Source: Modestobacter caceresii (GTDB lineage: Bacteria > Actinomycetota > Actinomycetes > Mycobacteriales > Geodermatophilaceae). From it: 64,000 bases of DNA. Location of the stretch: contig NZ_JPMX01000118.1 of the NCBI RefSeq assembly GCF_000761485.1, positions 62,001 through 126,000 of the forward strand. Direction: 5' to 3'. Below the pieces are notes generated by a model, which was given only the letters and a program-made list of their open reading frames with translations, did not search any database and had not been told where the DNA came from. Of this stretch, positions 48,847 to 56,630 are shown in pieces (within the stretch, counting starts at the first letter, position 1; each line of letters starts with the position of its first letter). A program made the translations under genes and the position numbers.

Positions 48847-49878
48847 CTAGAGGTGCGCGATGAGCTGGTCGGCCGCGCGGTAGGGGTCGGTCTCCCCCGC
48901 CACCACCTGCTCGGCCAGGGCACCGAGCGCCGCGGAGCCGGAGACGTCGCCCATCCGCTCCCGCAGCCCGGCGACCGCGATCGCCTCGACCTCGCGGGCG
49001 GCGCGCTCGACCCGCCGCCGGCGCCCCTCCCCGGAGGAGTCCAGCCACTCGCCGTGCTCGGCGAGCCGGGCCAGGACGTCGTCGACCCCGTTGTCGGTGT
49101 CGCGGGAGGCGACCGTCTTCACGATCGGTGGGCGCCAGGCCCCGGCCTCGGTGTGCCGGCCGCCGAGGGAGAGCATCGCCCGCAGGTCGCGCACGGTGGT
49201 GTCCGCGCCGTCCCGGTCGGCCTTGTTGACGACGAAGACGTCGGCGACCTCGAGGATGCCGGCCTTGGCCGCCTGGATCCCGTCACCCATCCCCGGCGCC
49301 AGCAGCACCAGCGTGGTGTCGGCGAGCGAGGCGACCTCCAGCTCGGACTGCCCCACCCCGACGGTCTCCACCAGGACGACGTCGCAGCCGGCGGCGTCGA
49401 GCACCCGCATCGCCTGCGGGGTGGCCCAGGCCAGCCCGCCGAGGTGGCCGCGGGAGGCCATCGAGCGGATGTAGACACCACTGTCGCCGGCGTGGTCCTG
49501 CATCCGCACCCGGTCGCCCAGCAGCGCGCCGCCGGAGAAGGGGGACGACGGGTCGACCGCCAGCACCCCGACCCGCTGGCCGGCCCGGCGGAAGGCACGC
49601 ACGAGGGCGGTCGTGGTCGTGGACTTCCCCACCCCGGGCGGGCCGGTGAGGCCCAGGACCCGGGCCCGGCCGGTGTGCGGCGCCAGCGCGGCCGCGACCT
49701 CGCGCAGCAGCGGGCTGGCGTCCTCGACGAGGGAGATCAGCCGGGCCACCGAGCGGGCGTCGCCCTCGCGGGCGCGGGACACCAGGGTGCCGACGTCGGC
49801 CGCCCGCCGGCCCCGCCGCCCCGACGGGACGACGGCGGCCGGCGACTGGACGGCCGTGCCCTCCGGCGGCGAGGTCAC
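48847..49878 (-). CDS. meaB: MeaB-type G-protein chaperone of acyl-CoA mutase
   Basis: MeaB loads and protects cobalamin in methylmalonyl- or isobutyryl-CoA mutase, using GTP. The 343-residue product has the P-loop [20 protein letters not shown], the SwitchI-like [11 protein letters not shown] and [20 protein letters not shown], and the NKAD motif [16 protein letters not shown] 49878 overlaps the thiolase stop (GTGA), so both are co-translated. The mutase large subunit it may serve is icmA, 3 kb downstream. Confidence 0.92.
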   Translation of the reverse strand: MTSPPEGTAVQSPAAVVPSGRRGRRAADVGTLVSRAREGDARSVARLISLVEDASPLLREVAAALAPHTGRARVLGLTGPPGVGKSTTTTALVRAFRRAGQRVGVLAVDPSSPFSGGALLGDRVRMQDHAGDSGVYIRSMASRGHLGGLAWATPQAMRVLDAAGCDVVLVETVGVGQSELEVASLADTTLVLLAPGMGDGIQAAKAGILEVADVFVVNKADRDGADTTVRDLRAMLSLGGRHTEAGAWRPPIVKTVASRDTDNGVDDVLARLAEHGEWLDSSGEGRRRRVERAAREVEAIAVAGLRERMGDVSGSAALGALAEQVVAGETDPYRAADQLIAHL

Positions 49879-51080
49879 GCCCGGGCGGGCACGTGCAGGA
49901 CCAGCGCGTCGCCCTGGCCACCGCCGCCACACAGCGCCGCGGCACCCACCCCGCCACCGCGGCGGCCGAGCTCGAGCACCAGGTGCAGCACGATCCGGGC
50001 GCCGCTCATCCCGATCGGGTGGCCCAGCGCGATGGCGCCCCCGTTGGGGTTGACCTTCTCCGGGTCGACCGCCAGCTCGCGGGTGGAGACGATGCCGACG
50101 GCGGCGAACGCCTCGTTGAGCTCGACCAGGTCCAGGTCGGCGGGGTCGATGCCCTCCCGCGCACAGGCCTTGGCGATCGCCCGTGAGGGCTGGCTCTGCA
50201 GCGTGGCGTCCGGCCCCGCGACGACGCCGTGCGCACCGATCTCGGCGAGCACGGTCAGCCCCAGCTCCTCGGCCCTGGCCGCGGACATGACCACGACCGC
50301 GCAGGCGCCGTCGGAGATCTGCGAGGCGGTCGCGGCGGTGATCGTGCCGTCCTTCGAGAACGCCGGCTTCAGCCGGCCCAGGCTCTCCGCGGTGGTGTCC
50401 GGGCGGATGCCCTCGTCCTCGCGGAACTCGATCGGGTCGCCCTTGCGCTGCGGGATGAGCACCGGGGTGATCTCGTCGTCGAACAGGCCGTTCTTCTGCG
50501 CTGCGGCGGCCTTCTGGTGGCTGGCGGCGGCGAAGGCGTCCTGCTCCTCGCGGGTCAGCCCGTACCGGCTGTTGGCCTGCTCGGTGAGCGCGCCCATCGC
50601 CACCTGGTCGAAGGTGTCGGTGAGCCCGTCGTGGGCCATCGCGTCGACCAGCGTGGCGTCGCCGTACTTGACGCCGGTGCGCGAGGTGGGCAGCAGGTGC
50701 GGCGCCTGGGTCATCGACTCCATGCCCCCGGCGACCACGACCTCGAACTCACCGGCCCGGATCAGCTGGTCGGCCAGCGCGATCGCGTCCATGCCGGACA
50801 GGCACACCTTGTTCAGCGTGAACGAGGGCACCGACATCGGGATGCCGCCGGCCACCGCCGCGGGCCGGGCCGGGTTCTGGCCGGCGCCGGCCTGGATGAC
50901 GTGGCCCATGATCACGTAGTCGACCTGGTCGCCGGTGATGCCGGCACGCTCGAGCGCCGCCTTGATAGCGATCCCGCCGAGGTCGGCGGCGGAGAAGTCC
51001 TTCAGCGAGCCGAGCAGGCGGCCCATCGGGGTACGAGCACCCCCGACGATGACGGAACGGGTGGATGCGGGCTGGCTCAT
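49875..51080 (-). CDS. Acetyl-CoA C-acetyltransferase (thiolase)
   Basis: The 401-residue thiolase condenses or cleaves acetoacetyl-CoA. The nucleophile Cys is in [19 protein letters not shown]; the acid/base residues are in [19 protein letters not shown] and [15 protein letters not shown]. It resembles biosynthetic AtoB/PhaA-type and the mycobacterial fadA4 product (Rv1323), which in memory sits beside the epimerase and thioredoxin genes as here. Divergent from the epimerase gene (216-nt spacer). It would supply acetoacetyl-CoA to the crotonyl-CoA route. Confidence 0.93.
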   Translation of the reverse strand: MSQPASTRSVIVGGARTPMGRLLGSLKDFSAADLGGIAIKAALERAGITGDQVDYVIMGHVIQAGAGQNPARPAAVAGGIPMSVPSFTLNKVCLSGMDAIALADQLIRAGEFEVVVAGGMESMTQAPHLLPTSRTGVKYGDATLVDAMAHDGLTDTFDQVAMGALTEQANSRYGLTREEQDAFAAASHQKAAAAQKNGLFDDEITPVLIPQRKGDPIEFREDEGIRPDTTAESLGRLKPAFSKDGTITAATASQISDGACAVVVMSAARAEELGLTVLAEIGAHGVVAGPDATLQSQPSRAIAKACAREGIDPADLDLVELNEAFAAVGIVSTRELAVDPEKVNPNGGAIALGHPIGMSGARIVLHLVLELGRRGGGVGAAALCGGGGQGDALVLHVPARA

Positions 51081-51296
51081 CGAGGCTCCAGTGGCTTCCG
51101 GTCACCGCCGTTGGCGACCGTCTCGGCAGGACACCGCGCAGTTCCTCGGGCAGTCCCTCGGGGCACCACGGGCTGCCGCCAGGATAGGGCTCGCGCCGTC
51201 CGGCGGGCCCGGGCCGGTGACTGCGGCCACCGAACGAGCGTGAACCCCGTCACAACCAGCTGCCGGTGGCCGAGCGACGGCGGCAGGATGCGCGGC

Positions 51297-51749
51297 ATGA
51301 CCTCCGCCGTGCCCGACGACGCGCACACCGGCCTGTTCACCACGATCGACCACGTCGGCATCGCCGTCCCAGACCTGGACGAGGCGATCGCCTTCTACGC
51401 GAGGACCTTCGGCATCCACTCGGTCCACGAGGAGACCAACGAGGAGCAGGGCGTCCGCGAGGCGATGCTCGCGCTCGGCGACGGCGAGACCCGGGTCCAG
51501 CTGCTCGCACCCCTGACCCCGGAGTCCACCATCGCGAAGTTCATCGGCCGTTCGGGCCCGGGCCTGCAGCAGCTGGCCTTCCGGGTCACCGACGTCGAGG
51601 CGGCGAGTGCTGCGCTGCGCGAGCGCGGCCTCCGGCTGCTCTACGACGAGCCCCGCCGCGGCACCTCCGACAGCCGGGTCAACTTCGTGCACCCCAAGGA
51701 CGCCGGCGGGGTGCTGATCGAGCTGGTCGAACCCGCCACCGACGGATGA
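51297..51749 (+). CDS. mce: Methylmalonyl-CoA epimerase
   Basis: The 150-residue VOC-fold enzyme interconverts (2R)- and (2S)-methylmalonyl/ethylmalonyl-CoA. Hallmarks are FTTIDHVGIAVPDLDEAIAFY, GVREAMLALGDGETRVQLL and the metal-binding His/Glu pairs in IDHVGIA, LQQLAFRV and GVLIELVEP. ATG 51297 is used; ATG 51288 is in frame. It lies next to ccr, whose product ethylmalonyl-CoA needs epimerisation. Same order as mycobacterial Rv1322A-fadA4. Confidence 0.92.
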   Translation: MTSAVPDDAHTGLFTTIDHVGIAVPDLDEAIAFYARTFGIHSVHEETNEEQGVREAMLALGDGETRVQLLAPLTPESTIAKFIGRSGPGLQQLAFRVTDVEAASAALRERGLRLLYDEPRRGTSDSRVNFVHPKDAGGVLIELVEPATDG

Positions 51750-51781
51750 GTTGCCTGGGTCACATGACCTGGTCAACCGGA

Positions 51782-51797
51782 GCTACTGGTCAGTAGC
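51782..51797. promoter_or_regulatory. Palindrome upstream of ccr
   Basis: GCTACTGGTCAGTAGC is a perfect palindrome with 7-nt arms, 53 nt before the ccr start. GGTCACATGACC at 51758-51769 is a second symmetric site. These look like repressor operators (TetR-type possible); the regulator is unknown. Confidence 0.4.
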
Positions 51798-51850
51798 CTC
51801 CGCGCCACCACCTGCACCCTCCGAGCCAACGACGACCCGGGAGCGCACGC

Positions 51851-53182
51851 ATGGACCAGATCAGGGACGCCATCCTCGCCGACGACCTCGACGCGATCGG
51901 AGGGCTCCCGACACCGGGGTCCTACCGCGCCGTGCTGGTCCGCAAGGACGAACAGGACATGTTCGAGGGCCTGCCCACCAAGGGGAAGGACCCCCGCAAG
52001 GCCCTGCACGTGGAGGAGGTGCCGACCCCGGAGATCGGGCCGGGCGAGGCGCTGATCGCGGTGATGGCCTCCTCGGTCAACTACAACACCGTCTGGACGT
52101 CGATCTTCGAGCCGGTCTCGACCTTCGGCTTCCTCGCCCGCTACGGCCGGCTCAACGACCTGACCAGGAAGCACGACCTGCCGTACCACGTGGTCGGCTC
52201 GGACCTCGCCGGCGTCGTGGTCGCGGTCGGCCCCGGGGTCAACAAGTGGAAGCCCGGCGACGAGGTCGTCGCCCACTGCCTGTCCGTCGAGCTCGAGGAC
52301 CCGGCCGGCCACGACGACACGATGATGGACCCGCAGCAGCGGATCTGGGGCTTCGAGACCAACTTCGGCGGCCTGGCCGAGCTGTCCCTGGTCAAGAGCA
52401 ACCAGCTGATGCCCAAGCCGGCGCACCTCACCTGGGAGGAGGCGGCCTGCCCGGGGCTGGTCAACTCCACCGCCTACCGGCAGCTGGTCAGCCACAACGG
52501 CGCGAACATGAAGCAGGGCGACGTCGTCCTGATCTGGGGCGCCTCCGGCGGGCTCGGCTCCTACGCCACCCAGATGGCGCTCAACGGCGGGGCCATCCCG
52601 GTGTGTGTGGTCAGCAGCCCGGAGAAGGCCGAGATCGTCCGCCGGATGGGCGCCGAGCTGGTCATCGACCGCTCCGCGGAGGGCTACCGGTTCTGGAAGG
52701 ACGAGGAGACCCAGGACCCGAAGGAGTGGCAGCGGCTCGGGGCGAAGATCCGCGAGCTGACCGGCGGGGACGACGCCGACATCGTCTTCGAGCACCCCGG
52801 CCGGGAGACCTTCGGCGCCAGCGTCTACGTCGCCAAGAAGGGCGGCACGATCGTCACCTGCGCCTCGACCAGCGGCTTCCTCCACTCCTACGACAACCGC
52901 TACCTCTGGATGAACCTCAAGCGGATCGTCGGCTCGCACTTCGCCAACTACCGCGAGGCCTGGGAGGCCAACCGGCTGATCGACCGGGGCCTGATCCACC
53001 CGACGCTGTCGAAGACCTACGCCATGGACGACGTCGGCCAGGCCGCCTACGACGTCCACCGCAACCTGCACCAGGGCAAGGTCGGCGTGCTGACCCTCGC
53101 CCCGGAGGAGGGCCTGGGCGTGAAGGACCCGGCCAAGCGGGAGCGGCACCTGACGGCGATCAACCGCTTCCGCGACGTGTGA
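51851..53182 (+). CDS. ccr: Crotonyl-CoA carboxylase/reductase
   Basis: Ccr reductively carboxylates crotonyl-CoA to ethylmalonyl-CoA with NADPH and CO2. The 443-residue MDR-fold protein keeps all CO2-pocket residues known from Kitasatospora enoyl-CoA carboxylase (Asn81, Phe170, Glu171, His365): here Asn79 in SVNYNTVW, Phe168-Glu169 in IWGFETNFGG and His363 in IVGSHFANYREA, a constant offset of two. True carboxylating activity is therefore expected. It follows mce and neighbours thiolase, meaB and icmA. Confidence 0.95.
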   Translation: MDQIRDAILADDLDAIGGLPTPGSYRAVLVRKDEQDMFEGLPTKGKDPRKALHVEEVPTPEIGPGEALIAVMASSVNYNTVWTSIFEPVSTFGFLARYGRLNDLTRKHDLPYHVVGSDLAGVVVAVGPGVNKWKPGDEVVAHCLSVELEDPAGHDDTMMDPQQRIWGFETNFGGLAELSLVKSNQLMPKPAHLTWEEAACPGLVNSTAYRQLVSHNGANMKQGDVVLIWGASGGLGSYATQMALNGGAIPVCVVSSPEKAEIVRRMGAELVIDRSAEGYRFWKDEETQDPKEWQRLGAKIRELTGGDDADIVFEHPGRETFGASVYVAKKGGTIVTCASTSGFLHSYDNRYLWMNLKRIVGSHFANYREAWEANRLIDRGLIHPTLSKTYAMDDVGQAAYDVHRNLHQGKVGVLTLAPEEGLGVKDPAKRERHLTAINRFRDV

Positions 53183-53261
53183 CGACGGGCCACCTGGGAG
53201 TTGGCTGGGTGCGGCCCTCGACACGCTGACTGCGGCACTGGATCAATGCGAGGATGAGGGC

Positions 53262-54620
53262 ATGAGCGACCCCCGCGACGACGAGTTCGGTTTCCGCGAC
53301 GGCGGCCCCACCTTCGACGTGGTGCGCAAGGGGTACGACCGCGACCAGGTCGCCGAGACGCTGGCCAGCCTGGACGCCGACCTGCGGGTGGCGTTGGCCG
53401 ACCGGGACGCCGCCGTGTCCCGGTCGGCCGACCTCGCCCGTCAGCTGCAGGCGCTGCACGGCGAGGTCGAGTCGCTGCGGCGCCGCGCCGCCAGTGCCAG
53501 CGCGCCCACGTTCGAGAACATGGGCGAGCGCATCTCCAACATGCTGCAGCTCGCGCAGGACGAGGCGTCGGAGATCCGCCGCCAGGCCGAGGAGCAGGCC
53601 GCCCAGCTGCAGGCCGCCGTCGCCGCCGAGGCGGAGGCGATCCGGGAGCGGATCGCCGGCGAGGAGCGCGCCCTCGGGGAGCGCTCGGCCGCCAGCCGGG
53701 CCGAGGCCGAGCGCCTGGTCGGCGAAGCGCGCCAGCACGCTGAGCAGATCGCCGCGGTCGCCCAGTCCCGCGCCGATGACCTGGTCACCAAGGCCCGGGA
53801 GCGGGTGGCCCAGCTGGACGCCGACTCCGTGGGCCGTCGCACCAAGGCCGAGCAGGACTTCGAGATCGCCCAGCGGGCCCGCCGCACCGAGGCCGCCCGG
53901 CTGGAGGAGGAGCGCGAGCAGTCCTCGATCGCCGCCGCCCAGCAGCGGATCGCCGAGGCCGACGAGCGGGCGCACCACACGCTCACCGAGGTGGAGGCCT
54001 CGGCGGCGGCGATCCGGAAGGTCCGGGACGACCTGACCCGCCGGCTGGCCGACGTGCGCACCCTGCTCGGCCGGCTGCCGGACCTCTCCGACCAGGCGCC
54101 GCAGGACGAGGAGCCGCGACCGACGGCTCCGGCCGAGACTGTCCAGCAGGCCGAGGCGGCCCCGTCGCAGCCCACCGCGGCCGGGTCCGAGCAGGACGGG
54201 CCGTCCCAGCTCACCGGGGAGCAGCCCACCGGGGAGCAGCCCAGCGCGGCGGACCGCCCGGCCGCCCCGGAGCCGGAGGCCGCTCAGCCGCAGCCCACCG
54301 AGACCCAGGCCGTGCCGGTCCAGTCCGTCCAGACGCAGTCGGTCCCGGCCCAGTCGGTGCCCACGGCCGGTGCCCAGCAGCCGGTCCGGACGCCGGCACC
54401 GGCCCACCCGAGCCAGCAGCAGGCACCCGCGGCAGAGCGGACGACGGCGGGCCGGTCGACGGCGGAGCAGCCGGCGGCCGAGCGGGCACCGCAGCAGCGG
54501 CCCCAGCCCGGCGTGCGGCAGACGCCGCCGGTACCGGCCCGCGGTCCGGTGACGCGGGTCCAGCCGACCCCGGCCGTGCCGGCCGGCCAGGGCGGGCCGC
54601 CCCCGGCGAACCGGAGCTGA
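53262..54620 (+). CDS. DivIVA-like coiled-coil protein with Pro/Gln-rich tail
   Basis: The 452-residue product begins with a DivIVA-type anchor (FDVVRKGYDRDQVAETLASL), followed from about 35 to 285 by heptad-rich coiled coil (Ala/Glu/Arg/Gln) and a 170-residue low-complexity tail rich in Pro, Gln, Ala and Thr. It contains a 15-bp DNA tandem repeat (54212-54241). DivIVA proteins mark poles and septa and organise cell growth in actinobacteria; cell-envelope location is expected. No division genes are next to it. Start ATG 53262 has GAGGATGAGGGC upstream. Confidence 0.85.
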   Translation: MSDPRDDEFGFRDGGPTFDVVRKGYDRDQVAETLASLDADLRVALADRDAAVSRSADLARQLQALHGEVESLRRRAASASAPTFENMGERISNMLQLAQDEASEIRRQAEEQAAQLQAAVAAEAEAIRERIAGEERALGERSAASRAEAERLVGEARQHAEQIAAVAQSRADDLVTKARERVAQLDADSVGRRTKAEQDFEIAQRARRTEAARLEEEREQSSIAAAQQRIAEADERAHHTLTEVEASAAAIRKVRDDLTRRLADVRTLLGRLPDLSDQAPQDEEPRPTAPAETVQQAEAAPSQPTAAGSEQDGPSQLTGEQPTGEQPSAADRPAAPEPEAAQPQPTETQAVPVQSVQTQSVPAQSVPTAGAQQPVRTPAPAHPSQQQAPAAERTTAGRSTAEQPAAERAPQQRPQPGVRQTPPVPARGPVTRVQPTPAVPAGQGGPPPANRS

Positions 54621-54712
54621 CCGCGGCCACTGCTCCGCGGCGGCCCTGGTCGGCGCACCTCGCCCGCACTGCACGGGATCGAAGGAACCGACCAGCACCG
54701 GAGCGGAGCACC

Positions 54713-55600
54713 GTGCCCCGGCTGTCGCGGACCACGCTCGTCGCCGTGCTCACCGCGGGCCTGTGCGCGCTCGGGCTGCCGCTCACCTCCGGGGCGGCGG
54801 CCGCGCCCGTGGCCGACAGCGGCCCGGTGGACAGCGGCCTGGTCCGGATGGCCCACCTCTCCCCGGACACCCCCTCGGTCGATGCCACCATCGACGCGGT
54901 GTCCGAGCCGGACGTGGAGGTCGTGCTGCCCGCGGTCGGCTACGGCGACGTCTCGCCCTACCAGCGGGTGCCGGCGGGCACGTACACCGTCAGCGCCCGC
55001 GCGGCCGGGGCCGACCCGGGCAGCCCGCCGGTGCTGGCCACCACGGTCACCGTGGCCCCCGGGAGCGCGACCACGGTCGTCGGCGTGGGGCTCTTCGCCG
55101 ACCTGGGCCTCGCCGTGCTGACCGACGACCTCACGCTGCCGCCGGCCGGTTCCTCCCGCGCCCGGGTCCTCAACGCCGGTTCGACCGGCTCCCCGCTGGA
55201 CGTCGCCCTGGGCGGGGGCACCGTGCTCGCCACCGGCCTGGCGTTCGCCGACTCGACCGACCCCGTCGACGTGCCCGGTGGCGCCGGCACGCTCGTCGTC
55301 AGCGGCGCCGACGGCACCTCTGCCGAGCTGCCCGTCGACCTCGCCGCCGGGGCCGTCCACACCGTGCTCGTCCTGGACCGCGAGGGAGGCGGGCTCACCG
55401 TGACGACCACGCTCGACGCCGCCGGCCCGGGCGTCGTGCCGGTCGGCGGGGTGGAGGCCGGCGGTGGTGGCACCGCGGCTGACGACGGGCTGCCGGTCGG
55501 CCGCGCTGCGCTCGCCGCCCTCTCGCTCACCGCCCTGCTGCTGGCCGTCGGGGTGCGCCGGCCCCGCCGTGGCCACGCACCGCCGTCCTCGACGTCCTGA
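54713..55600 (+). CDS. DUF4397 surface protein with C-terminal membrane anchor
   Basis: The 295-residue product has a signal peptide (LSRTTLVAVLTAGLCALGLP, ALA-type cleavage near GAAAAP), a DUF4397-type beta region (LVRMAHLSPDTPSVDATIDA) and a C-terminal helix LAALSLTALLLAVGVRRP with a basic tail. Just before the helix is DDGLPVGRAAL, a possible but non-canonical sorting motif. The next gene encodes a class F sortase, which suggests attachment. GTG 54713 follows GGAGCGGAG. Function unknown. Confidence 0.82.
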   Translation: MPRLSRTTLVAVLTAGLCALGLPLTSGAAAAPVADSGPVDSGLVRMAHLSPDTPSVDATIDAVSEPDVEVVLPAVGYGDVSPYQRVPAGTYTVSARAAGADPGSPPVLATTVTVAPGSATTVVGVGLFADLGLAVLTDDLTLPPAGSSRARVLNAGSTGSPLDVALGGGTVLATGLAFADSTDPVDVPGGAGTLVVSGADGTSAELPVDLAAGAVHTVLVLDREGGGLTVTTTLDAAGPGVVPVGGVEAGGGGTAADDGLPVGRAALAALSLTALLLAVGVRRPRRGHAPPSSTS

Positions 55601-55610
55601 CCGGCCGACG

Positions 55611-56237
55611 ATGACGACATCGACCGGCCGGCGCGGGCGGGCGGCACTGCGGGCGGGACTGCTCGTGGTGGCCCTCCTCGCCGGCGGCGCGGCACTCGTG
55701 GACCACCCGGGCGACGCCGTGCCCGACACCGCGGTCGCCTCCCCACCCGGTCCGGTGGTCCTCGGCTCCGCCACGGAGGTGCCGGCGGAGCGGACTGTCG
55801 CGACCCCGGTCGGGCTGCGCATCGCCGCGATCGGCGTGGACACCGACCTCGTCCCGATCGGGGTCGACGACGCCGGCGCCCTGCTGCCCCCGGAGGACGT
55901 CCAGCAGGCGGGTTGGTTCGCCGCCGGCCCAGCGCCCGGCGAGGTGGGCCCGGCGGTGCTGGCCGGGCACGTCGACGACCACACCGGCCCCGGGGTGTTC
56001 GCCCGGCTGGCGGAGCTCAGCCCGGGTGACCAGGTGGTCGCCACCGGCAGCGACGGCCGGCCGGTGACGTTCACCGTGACCCGGGTGGCCACCCACCCCA
56101 AGGACGACTTCCCCACCGACGAGGTCTACGGGCCGACGACCGGCGCCGAGCTCCGGCTGATCACCTGCGGCGGCAGCTTCGACCGCGGCCGCCGCAGCTA
56201 CACCGACAACGTCGTCGTCCACGCATCCGCAGGATGA
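55611..56237 (+). CDS. Class F sortase
   Basis: The 208-residue product has an N-terminal membrane anchor (GLLVVALLAGGAALV) and a sortase domain with the catalytic His in AVLAGHVDDHTGPG, Cys in LRLITCGGSFDRG and Arg in GRRSYTDNVVV. Class F sortases link LPxTG-like proteins to the wall in actinobacteria. It follows the DUF4397 gene by ten nt, so the pair is likely an enzyme and its substrate. Confidence 0.9.
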   Translation: MTTSTGRRGRAALRAGLLVVALLAGGAALVDHPGDAVPDTAVASPPGPVVLGSATEVPAERTVATPVGLRIAAIGVDTDLVPIGVDDAGALLPPEDVQQAGWFAAGPAPGEVGPAVLAGHVDDHTGPGVFARLAELSPGDQVVATGSDGRPVTFTVTRVATHPKDDFPTDEVYGPTTGAELRLITCGGSFDRGRRSYTDNVVVHASAG

Positions 56238-56245
56238 TGGAACGG

Positions 56246-56284
56246 CCACCCTTCAGGGACCCACCCTGAGCCTGCGAAGGGTGG
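56246..56284. terminator. Hairpin terminator between sortase and the next minus-strand gene
   Basis: CCACCCTTC and GAAGGGTGG form a 9-bp stem, with TCAGGG/CCCTGA as an inner stem. Convergent genes flank it. Confidence 0.65.
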
Positions 56285-56303
56285 GGGGAAGGGTGGTCCT
56301 TCC

Positions 56304-56627
56304 TCAGCGGCGGCGGCCGCGGGCCCGCCAGCAGGCGGTGTGCCAGTGCCGTCGCCAGTCGGCGGCCGAGTCGGTGTCCCACGGGTCCAGGTCGGAGTCC
56401 CGGGCGTAGGCCGGCCAGGTGACCAGGTGCGGGGTCCGTGGCGGGATCAGCTGGTCACACCCCGGGCAGCGGTAGCTCTTGTCACTGCCCGCCCCGCTGA
56501 GCGGCCGCACCACCCAGTCGCCGTCGGAGGCCTCCTCGACCGGCTGCCGGCCCGTCGTCGGCCCACGCCCCGGCTGCGTGGTCCGGGCACGCCCCGGACC
56601 ACGCCGCGAGCCACCTCGGCGGGGCAC
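56304..56627 (-). CDS. Small zinc-ribbon-like protein
   Basis: The 107-residue basic protein has a CxxC knuckle (SYRCPGCDQLIPPRTPHLV) and a later His/Cys pair (HWHTACWRARGRRR), a possible zinc site. Actinobacterial homologues in this position are often just called ATP/GTP-binding without basis. GTG 56627 is three nt after the stop of the upstream dehydrogenase gene, so it is likely co-transcribed with it. No function can be assigned. Confidence 0.6.
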   Translation of the reverse strand: MPRRGGSRRGPGRARTTQPGRGPTTGRQPVEEASDGDWVVRPLSGAGSDKSYRCPGCDQLIPPRTPHLVTWPAYARDSDLDPWDTDSAADWRRHWHTACWRARGRRR

Positions 56628-56630
56628 CGG

